Of a stretch of 64,000 nt of DNA, positions 44,173 to 53,850 are shown piece after piece; position 1 is the stretch's first letter, and every line of letters begins with the position of its first letter. The position numbers and the translations under genes were made by a program. The DNA is from Clostridium fessum (lineage in GTDB: Bacteria > Bacillota > Clostridia > Lachnospirales > Lachnospiraceae): positions 62,001 to 126,000 of the forward strand of contig NZ_PYLO01000006.1 of the NCBI RefSeq assembly GCF_003024715.1, written 5' to 3'. The notes beneath the pieces are model-generated. The model worked only from the letters and a program-made list of their open reading frames with translations, had not been told where the DNA came from and made no database searches.

Positions 44173-45453
44173 TTACAGCGACAGATCTCCCTTCGCCCGC
44201 GCCCTCCGGTCGCGGATCGACTGGATCACCGGCACCAGGAACATTGCGACGATACCGCCCGCAAATCCATTGTTATAGAGGTTCATGCCCCCATACACGA
44301 TCCCGACATTGAGCGCCACCGACGCGTGCAGAAAACCGGCTAACACGCCGCATAAAATTCCAAACTCTCCGGCGATCGGCGCCAGCGTCGTGGAAAAGAG
44401 CAGCGCCAGAAGTGCCGACGGATTCGTGATATCCCACGCCCGGACGGTACTCGCAATGCAGACGCCCGCCATGATCGGGAAAATATTCCGCAAATGTTTT
44501 CCAGTCGCACTGAATCCGACGATGGTAAAGATTCCGCCGATCGTCGGTCCATTTAGGTTTCCGCCGACTGCCAGCACAAAGAAGGTCGCAAACAGACCAT
44601 TGAGTCCCATGTTGAGAAGCGTCACCGCACCGCCCAATTCCAGCAGGTAATCGGTACCGCCGATTCCCGTTGTCGCAAGGAGTTTTTCATAGCCTAAAAG
44701 CGTATCTTTTCCGCGCCACAGCACTGCCACCACCGACATGCCTGCAAACAGGACAAATAGCAGCCCTAAAAGCATCGCATCATTGCCGGAGGACCAGATA
44801 AGACGCGCCTCCGTCTCAATTCCAAAGGACTTAAACGTGGAGACCAGGACCGTCGCAATGATACCAGAGGCAAATCCCACATTATAAAGGGAATATCCCT
44901 TATGGGCATAGTGGGAATGCGTCGCGAGCGGTGGAAGCACGAATCCGATACAGATTCCCACCAGAATCGTCACACAGAAGCGCTGCCAGAGCGGCAGCTC
45001 CACCACGTGCATCAGCTGTGTGATGATCGGAGACAGGCTCGTTCCGTAGATGCCGACATAAATATAGTTGGATAAGTGCATTTTATGATATTTTGCATAG
45101 AGAAATACACCCAGAAAAATCGCCCAGATATTCATCAGATTTTTTCCGAACAAAGAGAATCCAAACATCAGACAGCAGGATGTGATCGTATGCCCGTCCA
45201 TCTCCATCCCAAGACTATAGACAAAGTAGATGCTGATAAGCGCCATCATCCCGGCATTGACAAACGCGGCTCCCATGCCGCCGACCGCAATATAATCGGT
45301 GATCAGGAAATCCGGTTCCCTTATGATTTCATAGATACCAGTCACAATGGAGTCAAACGGCTGTATAATCAGCCCCACTGAAATGAAATAGATCGGAATC
45401 AGTGCCAGAAGAAAGAATTTCATCTCTCTGGACAGAGATTTCACTGTAGTCAT
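44173..45453 (-). CDS. DUF1576-like multi-pass membrane protein
   Basis: A 426-residue protein with about ten or more hydrophobic segments and two internally similar halves; note YNVGFASGIIATVLVS in the first and MNLYNNGFAGGIVAMFLV in the second, and paired G(F)S..GK(N/H)L motifs. This matches my memory of DUF1576 proteins, whose function is unknown; an inverted- or tandem-repeat transporter fold is likely. ATG 45453 has AAAGG 9 bp upstream, while the frame runs ten residues further. It reads toward the antiporter gene about 100 bp away. Confidence 0.7.
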   Translation of the reverse strand: MTTVKSLSREMKFFLLALIPIYFISVGLIIQPFDSIVTGIYEIIREPDFLITDYIAVGGMGAAFVNAGMMALISIYFVYSLGMEMDGHTITSCCLMFGFSLFGKNLMNIWAIFLGVFLYAKYHKMHLSNYIYVGIYGTSLSPIITQLMHVVELPLWQRFCVTILVGICIGFVLPPLATHSHYAHKGYSLYNVGFASGIIATVLVSTFKSFGIETEARLIWSSGNDAMLLGLLFVLFAGMSVVAVLWRGKDTLLGYEKLLATTGIGGTDYLLELGGAVTLLNMGLNGLFATFFVLAVGGNLNGPTIGGIFTIVGFSATGKHLRNIFPIMAGVCIASTVRAWDITNPSALLALLFSTTLAPIAGEFGILCGVLAGFLHASVALNVGIVYGGMNLYNNGFAGGIVAMFLVPVIQSIRDRRARAKGDLSL

Positions 45454-45649
45454 ATACGCACACCTTTCAAAAAAGGGATGCAAAAAAGATTCCGCATCTT
45501 TGCACCCCCGACTGTTAACATTCTATAAAAATGGTTACTATTCTATTGTATTGGATTTTCAACTGTTTTGCAACTGATTTTTTTCTCACTGTAACCCGTT
45601 ATGAAACCCGTCCGACAGAACCGGCTGCCCCCATTCTCATGTGAAATTG

Positions 45650-46186
45650 TTACTCTTCCTCCGGCGCACTTCCCAGCACATAACCGCGCTCTTCCAATAT
45701 TTCGCGCAGCTCATCAACCACCGCCCCCAGCTCTTTACCTTCCTCGTCGATCGTGATGTCCGCGTATTTCTCAAAATACGAGATCCTCTCATGGTAGAGA
45801 TCCAGAAGTGTCATGCCGTCTTTCAGCGCCACGCCGCGGTCCTTGACATCGCCGACGCGTTTTACCAGCTCGTCATAGGTGATTTTCAGATAGACAACCA
45901 GTCCGATGGATTTTAAATGTTCCATCGCTTCCTTTCCGTAGATCACGCTGCCACCCGGTGCGATGACCGCCTGCTCGGCTTCCACCCCCGCGTTGACGCG
46001 GTTCTCCACATCGAGAAATCCGTCCAGTCCCTGTTCTTCGATGATCTCGCGCAGACGCTTACCTTCCTGTTCCTGAATCAGCAGATCCACATCTATAAAG
46101 GAATAGCCCAGTCTCTTTGCTAAAAGCACTCCGACCGTGCTCTTTCCTGCGGACGGCATACCAATCAAGGTTACATTATTTTTCAT
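45650..46186 (-). CDS. Shikimate-kinase-like P-loop kinase
   Basis: A 178-residue nucleoside-monophosphate-kinase fold. Walker A is GMPSAGKST (9-17), the DxD is Asp32/Asp34, and APGGS (77-80), Arg117 and Arg134 fit shikimate kinase landmarks. But the shikimate-binding FRxxE motif reads FLDVE, with Leu at position 58 where AroK has an essential Arg. The start overlaps the flavin reductase stop (ATGA). No other aro gene is nearby. It may phosphorylate something other than shikimate, or be a divergent AroK; the fold is firm, the substrate open. Confidence 0.7.
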   Translation of the reverse strand: MKNNVTLIGMPSAGKSTVGVLLAKRLGYSFIDVDLLIQEQEGKRLREIIEEQGLDGFLDVENRVNAGVEAEQAVIAPGGSVIYGKEAMEHLKSIGLVVYLKITYDELVKRVGDVKDRGVALKDGMTLLDLYHERISYFEKYADITIDEEGKELGAVVDELREILEERGYVLGSAPEEE

Positions 46187-46869
46187 CTTTGGCACCTCTT
46201 CTTTTTCTTTACACTCCATCCAAATGTTCCAAGAAGCTCTGAAAGCCCATAATAGCCGCCATGCGAATACACAATCGGTTCCGCCTTTGCAAGCTCCAGG
46301 CTGCCGCGCTCGTTGAGCCACTGCTCGTCCACGCTGACACCCGTTACCTCTGCCAGAAACATATGATGTGACCCCAGTTCCTTGACTTCGGTCACCCGGC
46401 ACTCGATCGCGACCGGGCTTTCGGCGATCACCGGCGCCTTCACCGTCTGCGCCGGAACCGGTGTGAGCCCTGTCTCCTTCCATTTATCCACATTCCTGCC
46501 GGAGCGGACGCCGCAGTAATCGGTCGCATACGCCATCGACTCCGTCGCCAGGTTGATGACAAACTCACCGCTCTCCCGCAGCATATGGTAAGAATAGCGC
46601 TCCGGGCGCACCGAAATGTACGCCATCGGCGGGTTCGTACAGATCGTGCCCGTCCAGGCAATCGTGATGATGTTGCTGTTTCCTTCGCAGTCCGCCACTG
46701 TGACCAGCACCGCCGGAACCGGATAAATCATATTGCCCGGCTTCCACTGGGCGCGCGGTCCCGGAGTGTTCCGGGTCTCCATCCGTTTTTTCAACTGTCC
46801 TTCCGGGTTCTGCCTTGCTCCTCCCCGGCGACGCTCTTCTGGCTTTCCAGCCGCTCTCTTCTGTGCCAT
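46183..46869 (-). CDS. Flavin reductase-like FMN-binding protein
   Basis: A 228-residue split-barrel flavoprotein. After a basic 40-residue N-terminal extension the family core begins (GNMIYPVPAVLVTVADCEGN), with the FMN-binding IITIAWTGTICTNPP and SVRPERYSYHML segments and the later PVAIECRV strand. Proteins of this group reduce or carry flavin with NAD(P)H, or act in small electron-transfer chains. It starts 12 bp after the HicB-like gene and overlaps the kinase gene by 4 bp. The physiological substrate is unknown. Confidence 0.85.
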   Translation of the reverse strand: MAQKRAAGKPEERRRGGARQNPEGQLKKRMETRNTPGPRAQWKPGNMIYPVPAVLVTVADCEGNSNIITIAWTGTICTNPPMAYISVRPERYSYHMLRESGEFVINLATESMAYATDYCGVRSGRNVDKWKETGLTPVPAQTVKAPVIAESPVAIECRVTEVKELGSHHMFLAEVTGVSVDEQWLNERGSLELAKAEPIVYSHGGYYGLSELLGTFGWSVKKKKRCQR

Positions 46870-46881
46870 CCCTATATCCTC

Positions 46882-47157
46882 TTAATCGTTGTCCGGGAGA
46901 AGTTTGATCCGGACCATGATCTGTTTCACCATGCTTCCTTCCGGCAGGCTCATATCATCGATATGCGTCTGTGCCGGCAGATCGCCCTCTTCCTCCAGCT
47001 CCAGGCTGATCCAGTTGTACGCTGCCTCCCGCGCATTTTCCACCGCATCCTCCAGATCCGGACCTTCCGCCTCGCAGCACTCCAAATCCGGGAAATATGC
47101 ATCATACCCTTTTCCATCTTTCTTAGGCGTAAAAACCGCCGGATATACAAATGTCAT
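46882..47157 (-). CDS. HicB-like protein without a visible HicA partner
   Basis: A 91-residue protein with the HicB N-terminal fold: FVYPAVFTPKKDGKGYDAYF, then PDLECCEAEGPDLEDAVENA and REAAYNWISLELEEEGDLP. In classical HicAB pairs this domain neutralises the HicA RNase. No HicA-like reading frame (with its GSHH motif) was found next to it, and no DNA-binding domain follows. AAAGGAAGG precedes ATG 47157. It is fused by position to a metabolic operon, so a role as a stand-alone binding or regulatory protein is more likely than antitoxin. Confidence 0.75.
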   Translation of the reverse strand: MTFVYPAVFTPKKDGKGYDAYFPDLECCEAEGPDLEDAVENAREAAYNWISLELEEEGDLPAQTHIDDMSLPEGSMVKQIMVRIKLLPDND

Positions 47158-47251
47158 GGTATCCTTCCTTTCCGTCCGACCTTCCTGCCCTGCACGAACT
47201 ATCACTGGATTTTCCGTATGAAACAATCCCGTCCGCGCACTGTCACCTGAT

Positions 47252-48916
47252 TTACTGCTCCAGTGTCACTGTCAGTGCCGGAATCAGCTGTTTCTTTCTG
47301 GAAACAACGCCCGGCAGTGTTGCCGTCTGCTTCAGCTCTTCATTTGCATCACCTACGTGGAACGCATCTGCCACAACCTGTGCCGCCCCCTGTCCAACAC
47401 AGAGAAGTTCGGTCGTCTCCGTCAGGATATTCGTCAGCATGAAGAAGAGCATATCCAGACCTTCGTCCTCACGCGCCTTCTCCATAAACGGCAGCATACG
47501 GTTCTTCAGCTTTCCAAGCTCCTCTGCATTCAGGGAGTTGATCTGACCGACGCCGAAGTTTGTCTTTCCAGCTGAGAATTTCTTGAAATCCAGATACAGA
47601 ATCTCTGCATCGCTCTTGCCCTTTAACTCGCTGCCTGCCTCAAACATCTGGTTTGCGAACTCATCCAGCTTGATGCCTGCCATCTCAGCCAGAGAAACCG
47701 CTGCCGCCCGATCCATCGGTGTGCAGGTCGGAGAACGGAACAGAAGCGTATCGGAGATGATCGCACTGCAGAGCAGACCTGCGATGGTCTTGTCGATCTC
47801 CAGCCCCTGTTCGCGGTACATCTGGAAGATGATTGTTGCCGTACAGCCGAGCGGCTGGTTACGGAAGAAGACCGGTCCGACTGTCTCCACAGTACCCAGA
47901 CGATGGTGGTCAATCAGCTCCAGGATATTGGCATTCTCGATGCCGTCTACCGCCTGGCCGCGCTCATTGTGATCGACCAGAATCACGTTCTTGCCGCGCG
48001 CACCCAGTAAGTTACGGCGGGAAATCAGGCCTTTGTATTTGCCTTCTTTATCGAGTACCGGGAAATGACGGAAACGCTTGCTTGCCATCACATCCTTAAT
48101 ATCATCGATGAAATCATCTGTATCGAAGGTGATCAGCTTCTCAGTCTTCATGAAATAGCTGATCGGCATACTCTGGTTAATGAGACGGGCTGCCGTGTAG
48201 GTATCATACGGAGTTGTGATGACGGTACAGCCGCGCTCCTGTGCCAGTTTTTTGATCGTCATGGAAACGCCAGCGCCCTCACACACGATGATACAGCTTG
48301 CACCCATCTCGATCGCGCACAGCTGCGACTCATAGCGGTTGCCGAGGATAACCAGGTCGTTCTTTTCAATATAATATTCCATCATATCCGGATTAGCTGC
48401 CGCAATCAGGACTTTTCCTTTATCAAAGTACGCTTTCTCATCGCCAACAAAAATCGCGCCCTCCAGGGTCTCGATGATATTTGCATACTGAGTGCATGCC
48501 TTGGAAAGAATGCTGCTGTCGTATACATTCATATAAGAACGGGTAATATCGCCGACTGTGATCAGACCTTCCAGTATATTCTTATCGGTAACAGCCGGAA
48601 GTGTTACCAGACCATCCTCCTGCATCAGGTTCCATGCTTTTCTCAGGGAAATATTCTTGGAAACACCTGGAGTCTCGCGGATCTCAATATCCTTGACCTG
48701 CGTTTTGACGGATTTAATCAGTTTCGGCACATCTACCTTAAAGTAATCCAGTACGAAGGTTGTCTCCGGGTTCAGTTCTCCGGCACGGCACGGTACATAT
48801 TCGCCGCCCGTCTGAAGTGTTTTGAAATTCGCATAGCCGATTGCAGAACAAATCGAATCCGTATCCGGGTTTTTATGTCCAATTACAATCGTTTTCTTTG
48901 CTTTTTCCGCTGCCAT
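47252..48916 (-). CDS. ppaC: Manganese-dependent family II inorganic pyrophosphatase with CBS and DRTGG domains
   Basis: Hydrolyses pyrophosphate from biosynthesis; 554 residues. The DHH domain shows GHKNPDTDS near the start, VDHN and LIDHH as metal-binding motifs; the DHHA2 domain with a conserved FRSPTCTPMD-like arginine loop closes the C-terminus. A regulatory insert (about 70-300) has two CBS-type halves (LVTLPAVTDKNILEGLITVG and HFPVLDKEGKYKGLISRRNL) around a DRTGG domain, the form regulated by adenine nucleotides. ATG 48916 follows CAGGAGGAAAAA; an in-frame ATG 42 bp upstream has no such site. Confidence 0.93.
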   Translation of the reverse strand: MAAEKAKKTIVIGHKNPDTDSICSAIGYANFKTLQTGGEYVPCRAGELNPETTFVLDYFKVDVPKLIKSVKTQVKDIEIRETPGVSKNISLRKAWNLMQEDGLVTLPAVTDKNILEGLITVGDITRSYMNVYDSSILSKACTQYANIIETLEGAIFVGDEKAYFDKGKVLIAAANPDMMEYYIEKNDLVILGNRYESQLCAIEMGASCIIVCEGAGVSMTIKKLAQERGCTVITTPYDTYTAARLINQSMPISYFMKTEKLITFDTDDFIDDIKDVMASKRFRHFPVLDKEGKYKGLISRRNLLGARGKNVILVDHNERGQAVDGIENANILELIDHHRLGTVETVGPVFFRNQPLGCTATIIFQMYREQGLEIDKTIAGLLCSAIISDTLLFRSPTCTPMDRAAAVSLAEMAGIKLDEFANQMFEAGSELKGKSDAEILYLDFKKFSAGKTNFGVGQINSLNAEELGKLKNRMLPFMEKAREDEGLDMLFFMLTNILTETTELLCVGQGAAQVVADAFHVGDANEELKQTATLPGVVSRKKQLIPALTVTLEQ

Positions 48917-49288
48917 TTTTTCCTCCTGATTCGCACCGTGCGCTGCAAATTCTGCCATTTTTCTTTCTATCCTCTGTTTTGATAGAGAAACCTCTGATTC
49001 GTGAAACTTTTTTGTACAAAATCTCCAATTTTCATAATCTGTTTACACGGTGTTCATATTTTATTCATATCTTATTTTTATACTAAAAGCATAAAAGATT
49101 TCACTTTTCAAATTTGTTTTATAGTGATTTTGCACATAGATTTTTCATAATTGCCCCGGATGCTTGACCGCTCCGGGGTCTCCTCTTGTCTACAGCATAT
49201 TTTCGGCATATCTGAACGCTTTTCTATCTCTATTTCCTTCAAACGTCCAGACCCTTTACCCTGCACTCTGTCACTCAAAACAAGGCGC
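48917..49288. other. Intergenic region upstream of pyrophosphatase, downstream of glucokinase
   Basis: 372 bp without a gene. It contains an AT-rich promoter area for the pyrophosphatase (about 48990-49130) and a hairpin CCCCGGA/TCCGGGG at 49154-49178 that is the likely glucokinase terminator, although only a weak T-rich tail follows on the minus strand. Confidence 0.5.
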
Positions 49289-50233
49289 CTAATCTAAGAT
49301 CAGTCTCGCCGCCCCATAGATACCTGCGTCATTTCCCAATGTTGCCAGGCGAACCTCGCCCTTATTCTCAGAGATCGGGGTCAATTCACGGTAATAGCGG
49401 TCAATCCAATCCGTTAAAAAAGTCCCCGCCTTTGACACGCCGCCTCCGATGACAAAAATCTCCGGATCCACGGTCATCGAAATAGTCGCCAGCGCCCATC
49501 CGAGATAATAGCACACGGTGTCCATAACCTCCAGCGCCAGTGCATCCCCGGCTTTTGCCGCATCCAGCACATCTTTTGCGGTGATCGCATCACCGTAGGC
49601 ACGCATCACCGACGCATCCGGCTTTGCCGCCATCTTCCGCCTCGCTTCCCTGGCGATACCGGTCGCGGACGCTACCTGTTCCAGACAGCCGTGTCCGCCG
49701 CAGTTGCAGGTTTCTTTCTCGCCCTCGCGGATATGGATATGACCGATCTCGCCGCCCAGTCCGTGGCGTCCTGCAACGATCTTCTGATCGTGTACCACGC
49801 CGCCGCCGACACCGGTTCCCAGCGTCACCATCACGATATCATGGCAGCCCTTGCCGCCGCCCTGCCACATCTCGCCGAGCGCCGCCACATTAGCATCATT
49901 ACCGGAGCGGACCGGCATTCCATCTAATAACTCACTCAAAATCTTCTGCGGGTTCAGATCGCGCCATCCCAAGTTGACGCAGACCTCCACATAGCCGTCC
50001 GGCTGCACCGGACCCGGAAATCCCATACCTGCGCCGATCACGGCGTCCATCGGGATTCCCTGCTCGTTCAATTTCTTCCTGATCGAAGCGGCTACATCCG
50101 GAAGAATGTACGCCCCATTCTCTTCCTTGCGGCTCGGAACCTCCCACTTATAAACAAGCGTTCCGTCCGTCTCAAAAATACCAATCTTAACCGTCGTTCC
50201 GCCGACGTCTATCCCAATACATTTTTTTTCCAT
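49289..50233 (-). CDS. glcK: ROK-family glucokinase
   Basis: Phosphorylates glucose with ATP in the cytoplasm; 314 residues, no DNA-binding domain. IGIDVGGTTVKIGIF is the phosphate-1 motif, GNDANVAALGE holds the catalytic Asp, and GEIGHIHI plus CNCGGHGCLEQVAS form the ROK zinc motif and signature. EAGTGVGGG-like LGTGVGGGVV is the phosphate-2 loop. GAAGGG precedes the ATG. It is downstream of transketolase but separated from it by a large hairpin. Confidence 0.93.
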   Translation of the reverse strand: MEKKCIGIDVGGTTVKIGIFETDGTLVYKWEVPSRKEENGAYILPDVAASIRKKLNEQGIPMDAVIGAGMGFPGPVQPDGYVEVCVNLGWRDLNPQKILSELLDGMPVRSGNDANVAALGEMWQGGGKGCHDIVMVTLGTGVGGGVVHDQKIVAGRHGLGGEIGHIHIREGEKETCNCGGHGCLEQVASATGIAREARRKMAAKPDASVMRAYGDAITAKDVLDAAKAGDALALEVMDTVCYYLGWALATISMTVDPEIFVIGGGVSKAGTFLTDWIDRYYRELTPISENKGEVRLATLGNDAGIYGAARLILD

Positions 50234-50356
50234 GTCTGGATCCCTTCCCTTACGGCTGCACCGGCAGCCTTTCTTCTATGCCCTCATCTTTTTTCTGCGC
50301 TGGCTCTTATTATACGCAATGCATCCCCGTTTTGCAAGGTTTGGAAAGCAAAATAC

Positions 50357-50427
50357 ACCTGCCTGCCGGAGAAAGGCGCATTTCTGCTTAAGCGGTACCG
50401 CATTCTTTTCTGCCGACAGACAGGTGC
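50357..50427. terminator. Long hairpin after transketolase
   Basis: CACCTGCCTGCCGG (50357-50370) and CCGACAGACAGGTG (50414-50427) pair along 14 bp with two wobbles; the loop contains the perfect palindrome GCGGTACCGC. It lies between the transketolase end and the glucokinase start. Confidence 0.55.
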
Positions 50428-50462
50428 CTGTCTTTTATCTTATTTTTTTACCAAAATCAGCA

Positions 50463-52448
50463 TTATTTCAGGCTCTTAGCCACCTCTACCACATGCTCAA
50501 CGGTAAAGCCGAACTTCTTGAACAGAAGCCCTGCCGGTGCGCTGGCGCCGAAACTTTCCATCGCGATGATCTTGCCGTCTAAGCCGGTGTACTTGTCCCA
50601 GCCGAAGCTTCCAAGCGCCTCTACTGCTACACGGCGGCGTACTTCTCTCGGAAGTACGGACTCCTTGTACTCCTCGCTCTGCTCCTCGAACAGATCCATA
50701 CACGGCATGGAGACAACGCGGACTTTCTGACCTTCTGCTGCCAGAGTCTCTTTTGCATGAACCGCCAGAGCTACCTCGGAACCGCTGGCAATCAGAATTA
50801 ACTCCGGTGTGCCTTCGCAGTCGTCGATGATGTAGCCGCCCTTTAATGCCTCACGGCTGCTGCCTGCCATCGGCTCCAGATTCTGTCTGGTCAGCACCAG
50901 TGCGGTCGGTGTGTGCTCGGAAGTAACAGCACTGTACCAAGCTGCCTCTGTCTCGGTCGCATCGCACGGGCGGAATACATGGAAGTTCGGCATCGCACGC
51001 AGCGCTGCCATCTGCTCGATCGGCTCATGGGTCGGTCCATCCTCACCAACGCCGATACTGTCATGCGTAAATACATAGGTCAGCGGCACGCCCATCAGTG
51101 CAGACAGTCTTGCCATCGGTTTGCAGTAATCACTGAATACAAAGAAGGTCGATACATACGCACGCAGACCGCCGTGCAGCATGATGCCATTTCCGATCGC
51201 TGCCATCGCAAGCTCGCGGACACCGAAGTGCAGGTTACGTCCAGCTCTGTCCTCCTTGGAGAAGTCGCCCGCATCCTTCATGTTAGTCTTGTTGGACGGT
51301 GCTAGGTCAGCAGAACCGCCAAACAGGTTCGGCAGAACATCCTTGATGTAGTTGATCAGGCGTCCGGAGATCGCACGGCTTGCTTCCGGTTTCTCCTGTT
51401 TTGCCCAGAATCCGGCGTCATCTTTCAGCGCCTCGCCCGCCTTTGCATTGTGATACTGGTTCCAGAGCGCTTCCATCTCCGGATATTCCTCGCAGTAAGC
51501 GGCAAACATCACGTTCCATGCAGCTTCTACCTCTGCCTTCTGCTCTGCGATCTCGGAGTAGTTTTTGTATACCTCTTCCGGTACGAAGAACGGCTCTTCG
51601 CTCGGCCAGTTTAAGTTCTTTCTGAGTGCTTCCACATTCTCCACGCCCAGCGGCTCGCCGTGTGCGCTCGCCTTGCCCTGTTTTGCCGGGCAGCCGAAGC
51701 CGATCTGCGTCTTGATGGTGATAAAGGACGGATGCTCGGTATCTGCCTTTGCAGCCTCGATCGCCTTGCCGATCGCGTCGATATCATTGCCGTCTTCTAC
51801 AGTGATCGTCTGGAAACCAAATGCCTGCATACGCTCCTGTACATTCTCACGGAATGCGATGTCGGTGCTTCCCTCGATGGAAATGCGGTTGGAATCATAG
51901 AGAACAATCAGCTTGGAAAGTCCCAGGGTACCTGCCAGAGAGAATGCCTCAGAGGAAATGCCTTCCATCATACATCCGTCGCCGCCCAATACATAGGTGT
52001 AATGGTCAACTACCGGATAATTTTCTTTGTTGAATACGCTTTCCAGATGTGCCTCAGCCATCGCCATGCCGACTGCCATACCCATACCTGCGCCCAGCGG
52101 ACCGGTCGTCGCCTCAACGCCAACGGTATGACCATATTCCGGATGTCCCGGAGTCTTGGAATCTAACTGGCGGAAGTTCATCAGATCTTCTTTGGAAAGA
52201 TTTCCGTAGCCAAACAGGTGCAGCAGAGAGTACAGCAGCATGGAACCATGACCGCCGGATAAGATGAAACGGTCTCTGTTCTCCCACTTCGGGTTAGCTG
52301 GGTTATGGTTCATATGATGTGCCCACAGTTCATAAGCCGCTGCTGCACATCCCAGCGGAAGTCCCGGATGACCGGAATTTGCCTTCTGGATTGCGTCTGC
52401 GGATAAAATCCGGATCGCGTTTACGGATAATGTGTCAATCTGATTCAT
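50463..52448 (-). CDS. tkt: Transketolase
   Basis: Thiamine-diphosphate enzyme of the non-oxidative pentose phosphate pathway; 661 residues. NSGHPGLPLGCAAAA near the start, GDGCMMEGISSEA near 155 (the TPP/Mg motif, GDG...) and FVFSDYCKPMARLSALMGVP in the pyrimidine domain are characteristic, with DSIGVGEDGPTHEP containing the catalytic His/Glu region. AGGAGG precedes the ATG. It starts 46 bp after the DUF5711-like gene and may be co-transcribed. Confidence 0.97.
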   Translation of the reverse strand: MNQIDTLSVNAIRILSADAIQKANSGHPGLPLGCAAAAYELWAHHMNHNPANPKWENRDRFILSGGHGSMLLYSLLHLFGYGNLSKEDLMNFRQLDSKTPGHPEYGHTVGVEATTGPLGAGMGMAVGMAMAEAHLESVFNKENYPVVDHYTYVLGGDGCMMEGISSEAFSLAGTLGLSKLIVLYDSNRISIEGSTDIAFRENVQERMQAFGFQTITVEDGNDIDAIGKAIEAAKADTEHPSFITIKTQIGFGCPAKQGKASAHGEPLGVENVEALRKNLNWPSEEPFFVPEEVYKNYSEIAEQKAEVEAAWNVMFAAYCEEYPEMEALWNQYHNAKAGEALKDDAGFWAKQEKPEASRAISGRLINYIKDVLPNLFGGSADLAPSNKTNMKDAGDFSKEDRAGRNLHFGVRELAMAAIGNGIMLHGGLRAYVSTFFVFSDYCKPMARLSALMGVPLTYVFTHDSIGVGEDGPTHEPIEQMAALRAMPNFHVFRPCDATETEAAWYSAVTSEHTPTALVLTRQNLEPMAGSSREALKGGYIIDDCEGTPELILIASGSEVALAVHAKETLAAEGQKVRVVSMPCMDLFEEQSEEYKESVLPREVRRRVAVEALGSFGWDKYTGLDGKIIAMESFGASAPAGLLFKKFGFTVEHVVEVAKSLK

Positions 52449-52494
52449 AAGTAACCTCCTGCTATGTATCTTAATTTTAAAAACTAAACGTGTG

Positions 52495-53778
52495 TTATTT
52501 GAGGCGGATCTCGCGCATCCGGTCGCCGCCGCTGATAATCAATGAATTGAACGCGCGGCCGCGTGTTACCTGCGCCACAGAGAAATCAAACTCCCCGGCA
52601 AACCGCTCCTTGCCGGACAGACTGTAGACCCGACAGGAATTTTCGTTATTTAGGATGACGAAATCGCCCTGTATATTTATGTTACGCCACGAATACGAGA
52701 AATCTGCCGTACCCATAGCGGTTCCATCGGATTTAAACATGCTCAAACGGCTCTCACTTCCGCCCTCGGTGTTGTCCGAGATGACCGCCACATAGTCCTT
52801 CGACCATGCCACGCCACGGACTTCCCCGTCGATCTCCGCCTGGCGCACCAGCGCCGGGCTTGTTACATTTTCCAAAGAGAAAAATGCCACCTGATCATCC
52901 GCAAATGCACACGCGTGATCCTCGTCGAGAAACCGGACGCGCGGACAGATGCTGTCTCCCAGCTCATCAAAACCTCCGACCAGACGGTCTGGATAATTCT
53001 TTCCATATTCGGAGAAATTGTAAAATACAATCCGGTTTTTGAGTGCCCCGTCCTGCAGATACAGGTCGGAAAGCATGACCTGCGTACCATCCGGCGATAA
53101 GGAAACGTCCATCAGGTAACCATTTCCCGACATAACCGTCTTGATCGCCCAGTCAAGCTCGCTGCCGTCTTTCTTGAAAAAGGTCACATACGAAGCATTG
53201 CTGTCCTCCACCAGCGCCGCCACGATGCCGTATGCCGATACGCTGACGCGCAGGATCGGCAGAAGCGTCGTCGCCTGTCCCTGGCTTCCGGTCTTGTCCA
53301 CAATATAAATATCATTGCCCTGCTGGTCCCCGATCACGGCATAATCGCCGTTGACATAGCAGATCGGTGATTTCAGCTCATAACTCATCGACCAGACTGC
53401 CTTGCCGGACTTGTCCAGATAGGAAGCTCCGTCCTTCGTGTATTTCAGGACATTTTCCCCAAACGGGACAAATTCCGTCGTGCTGCTCTCACTCGCCGCA
53501 ATCTCTTTTTCCCACGCCACCGTATAGTCCGTGTAGGCATGGTTATCTTTATAATACATAAAACCAACCGCCAAAAGCGCCGCGATTAACACCGCCGTCA
53601 GCACCTTGCGGAGACGTTTCCGTCTGGAATGGCGCTCGGCTTTCTCCGCCACCTCTTCCTCATTTTCCCCGTGGCTTATGCCCCGGCGGGGAAACATGTC
53701 CTGCGTGGCGGTGTCGATCACACGCCCTCTCAGCTGCTTTTTCTTCTGTTCCCGTTCAATCGGGTTCATCTCACTCAT
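52495..53778 (-). CDS. DUF5711-like membrane-anchored beta-propeller protein
   Basis: A 427-residue protein. A charged cytoplasmic N-terminus (about 1-57), one membrane helix (58-76, LRKVLTAVLIAALLAVGFMY) and a large extracytoplasmic part of repeated beta strands (VLKYTKDGASYLDKSGKAVW, GDYAVIGDQQGNDIYIVDKT and similar), typical of a propeller. I recall DUF5711 for this form; its function is unknown. ATG 53778 follows AGGAG; the frame extends 14 residues further. It lies between a LysM protein and transketolase on one strand. Confidence 0.72.
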   Translation of the reverse strand: MSEMNPIEREQKKKQLRGRVIDTATQDMFPRRGISHGENEEEVAEKAERHSRRKRLRKVLTAVLIAALLAVGFMYYKDNHAYTDYTVAWEKEIAASESSTTEFVPFGENVLKYTKDGASYLDKSGKAVWSMSYELKSPICYVNGDYAVIGDQQGNDIYIVDKTGSQGQATTLLPILRVSVSAYGIVAALVEDSNASYVTFFKKDGSELDWAIKTVMSGNGYLMDVSLSPDGTQVMLSDLYLQDGALKNRIVFYNFSEYGKNYPDRLVGGFDELGDSICPRVRFLDEDHACAFADDQVAFFSLENVTSPALVRQAEIDGEVRGVAWSKDYVAVISDNTEGGSESRLSMFKSDGTAMGTADFSYSWRNINIQGDFVILNNENSCRVYSLSGKERFAGEFDFSVAQVTRGRAFNSLIISGGDRMREIRLK

Positions 53779-53850
53779 TTTTTTATCTCCTGTAGCTGGA
53801 CTGCCATCTTGATTATACACTATTTTAGATGGTTTGGCATTATCTTTTTG

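Noticed and set aside
46870..47251. HicA toxin gene near the HicB-like gene
   Set aside because: No 60-residue frame with the GSHH motif on either strand around the gene.
48065..48982. Plus-strand open frame of 305 codons opposite the pyrophosphatase
   Set aside because: Shadow of a highly conserved enzyme; no motif or start signal.
49154..49178. CCCCGGA/TCCGGGG hairpin as a regulatory RNA
   Set aside because: Better explained as the glucokinase transcript end; nothing else supports an RNA gene.
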